NCBI GenBank assembly: GCA_044227095.1
Contig: JBGAFV010000001.1
Span: 2,418,001-2,482,000 of the forward strand
Origin: JACMLD01 sp044227095
Lineage (GTDB): Bacteria > Bacteroidota > Bacteroidia > Chitinophagales > Chitinophagaceae
Reading direction: 5' to 3'
Length of the DNA: 64,000 bases
The translations under genes were made by a program, and so were the position numbers. The notes beneath the pieces were generated by a model that was not told the DNA's origin, ran no database searches, and saw only the letters and a list, made by a program, of their open reading frames with translations. Below, piece by piece: positions 63,254 through 64,000 of the stretch. Within the stretch, counting starts at the first letter, position 1. Each line of letters starts with the position of its first letter.

Positions 63254-63278
63254 AGCCATCCCTTTGGCAGGGATGGCT
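63254..63278 (-). terminator. Intrinsic terminator of the histone H1-like gene
   Basis: Stem AGCCATCCCT (63254-63263) with AGGGATGGCT (63269-63278), five-base loop. On the minus strand it is followed by TTTTTTAATG, and it lies 25 bases after the stop at 63303. Confidence 0.92.
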
Positions 63279-63302
63279 ATAAAAATATAGACACGTAATA
63301 TT

Positions 63303-63734
63303 TTAAGCTTCAGATCCGTGAGTAGTGCTTTCGTTAGTATCAGTAGCAGTTGGTTCCTCCATTGGCATTTCAACTACTGGTTCTGGTGCTGGCGCAACAG
63401 GTGCCGGTGGTGGCGGAGGTGGAGCAACTGTTTTTTTCTTGGGCGCCACTTTTTTCTTAGGTGCTTTTTTTACAGGTGCTGCTTTTTTGGGAGCTGCTTT
63501 TTTAGGGGCCGCTTTCTTAGGCGCAGCTTTCTTTTTAGGGGCCGCTTTTTTCTTTGGTGCTGATTTCTTTTTAGGCGCAGCTTTTTTCTTAGGGGCTGCC
63601 TTCTTTTTTGGAGCCGCTTTCTTTTTTGCTGCCTTTTTCTTTGGAGCCGCTTTCTTTTTAGCCTTTTTAGCTACTTTTTTTGGCGCTGCTTTCTTTTTTG
63701 GGGCAGGCTTTTTAGCTTTTTTCTTGCTGGCCAT
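63303..63734 (-). CDS. Histone H1-like Lys/Ala/Pro-rich protein (143 aa)
   Basis: The start codon at 63734 gives MASKKKAKKPAPKKK; the nine codons upstream are probably untranslated. Residues 1 to ~100 consist of imperfect KKAAP/KKKAAPK repeats, the composition of histone H1 C-termini and bacterial Hc1/AlgP-like proteins. A proline run (APPPPPPAPVAPAPEP) and an acidic tail (VEMPMEEPTATDTNESTTHGSEA) follow. It should bind DNA by charge and act in nucleoid compaction, in the cytoplasm. The long repeats make the locus liable to length variation. It is closed by a strong terminator. Confidence 0.85.
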   Translation of the reverse strand: MASKKKAKKPAPKKKAAPKKVAKKAKKKAAPKKKAAKKKAAPKKKAAPKKKAAPKKKSAPKKKAAPKKKAAPKKAAPKKAAPKKAAPVKKAPKKKVAPKKKTVAPPPPPPAPVAPAPEPVVEMPMEEPTATDTNESTTHGSEA

Positions 63735-64000
63735 ATTGATTTTGAATTTTTGGTTAGACAATGAGATTCTAAATTTAGTAAAGCTTTTTAAATACCACCA
63801 AATTTTGAGAAGGTATTTAATAAAAAATTTGATAATTACTTTACTAACCTGCTATTGTTGATATGGAATATGATAAACAACATACAACTTACCGTACTTG
63901 CTGGTATAAAATCATACTTGATGTATGTACAGTTTTCAGAAATGATGGTTTTATCCCCGGTTTCCCCATTTTTTAAAGACTCTTTTTTATTCAGGTGAAA
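63735..64000. other. Upstream region of the histone H1-like gene at the window edge
   Basis: AT-rich sequence with no gene of merit; two frames of about 40 codons (from 63863 and 63870, plus strand) look random. It should contain the promoter of the minus-strand histone H1-like gene. Confidence 0.4.

Noticed and set aside
63318..63861. Plus-strand frames of 81 and 178 codons antisense to the histone H1-like gene
   Set aside because: They translate to Phe/Gly/Ala repeats, the direct mirror of the Lys/Ala/Pro repeats, and have no independent support.

Overview
The window reads as a stretch of a Bacteroidota chromosome, most likely family Chitinophagaceae. The evidence is a moderately AT-rich sequence without clear Shine-Dalgarno sites, promoters of the TAnnTTTG type, LytS/LytTR two-component pairs, an ECF sigma factor overlapping an anti-sigma/barrel protein, a T9SS-type C-terminal sorting domain, a lipidated TamA (TamL) next to TamB, a FUSC-family protein and a lysine/alanine-rich histone H1-like protein. 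The left edge is the 3' end of dnaA. I could not run any search, so family names rest on motifs read by eye.

Layout. 1-800: dnaA end, tRNA-Ser(GCT), tRNA-Pro(TGG) and terminators. 800-4400: a small accessory-looking segment behind tRNA-Pro, with two orphan ORFs, a gene-free stretch, and a three-gene set made of an inner-membrane protein ending in a prokaryotic YEATS domain, a small soluble protein and an exported barrel-like protein. 4.4-13.1 kb: HD hydrolase, lipoprotein beta-carbonic anhydrase, two LytS/LytTR pairs on opposite strands, PAP2 phosphatase, AHSA1-like protein and a Crp/Fnr regulator. 13.7-15.9 kb: ECF sigma factor with its translationally overlapped anti-sigma/barrel partner. 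16.1-19.7 kb: a compact four-gene set (barrel, glycerophosphodiesterase, barrel, metallophosphoesterase). 19.7-23.3 kb: L,D-transpeptidase, nucleoside hydrolase, GH16 glucanase. 23.4-29.7 kb: ArsR repressor plus a tripartite RND efflux system, with matching palindromic operators in both promoters. 29.8-40.6 kb: envelope biogenesis (Omp85-like barrel, AsmA-like protein, TamL and TamB). 40.7-47.5 kb: topoisomerase IB, a DUF6807 protein, a Tat-exported Gfo/Idh/MocA oxidoreductase and a FUSC-family membrane protein, with an unusual density of intergenic repeats between them. 47.7-51.5 kb: three tandem paralogous microproteins behind one promoter, then a large secreted Asp-box protein. 51.5-64 kb: MsbA-like ABC exporter, Hsp20, GH2 glycosidase, a small lipoprotein, two orphan NarL-type regulators, DinB-fold protein, a multi-OB-like protein, a TPR-like exported protein, an aspartate-type aminotransferase and the histone H1-like protein.

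Working together. Several groups are clearly functional units: ArsR with MFP/RND/TolC; TamL with TamB; sigma with anti-sigma; the GDPD/metallophosphoesterase set; and the two sensor/regulator pairs. The most promising undescribed elements are (1) the tandem microprotein genes at 47.8-48.4 kb, which share an ADVWNIQR core and a basic tail and sit behind a good promoter with a paired AGTACT operator, and (2) the pYEATS inner-membrane/soluble/barrel trio at 2.0-4.3 kb. Also notable are heptad tandem repeats placed exactly at the 3' ends of two genes, a 257-bp element with perfect 24-bp terminal inverted repeats, and a four-half-site operator in front of hsp20.
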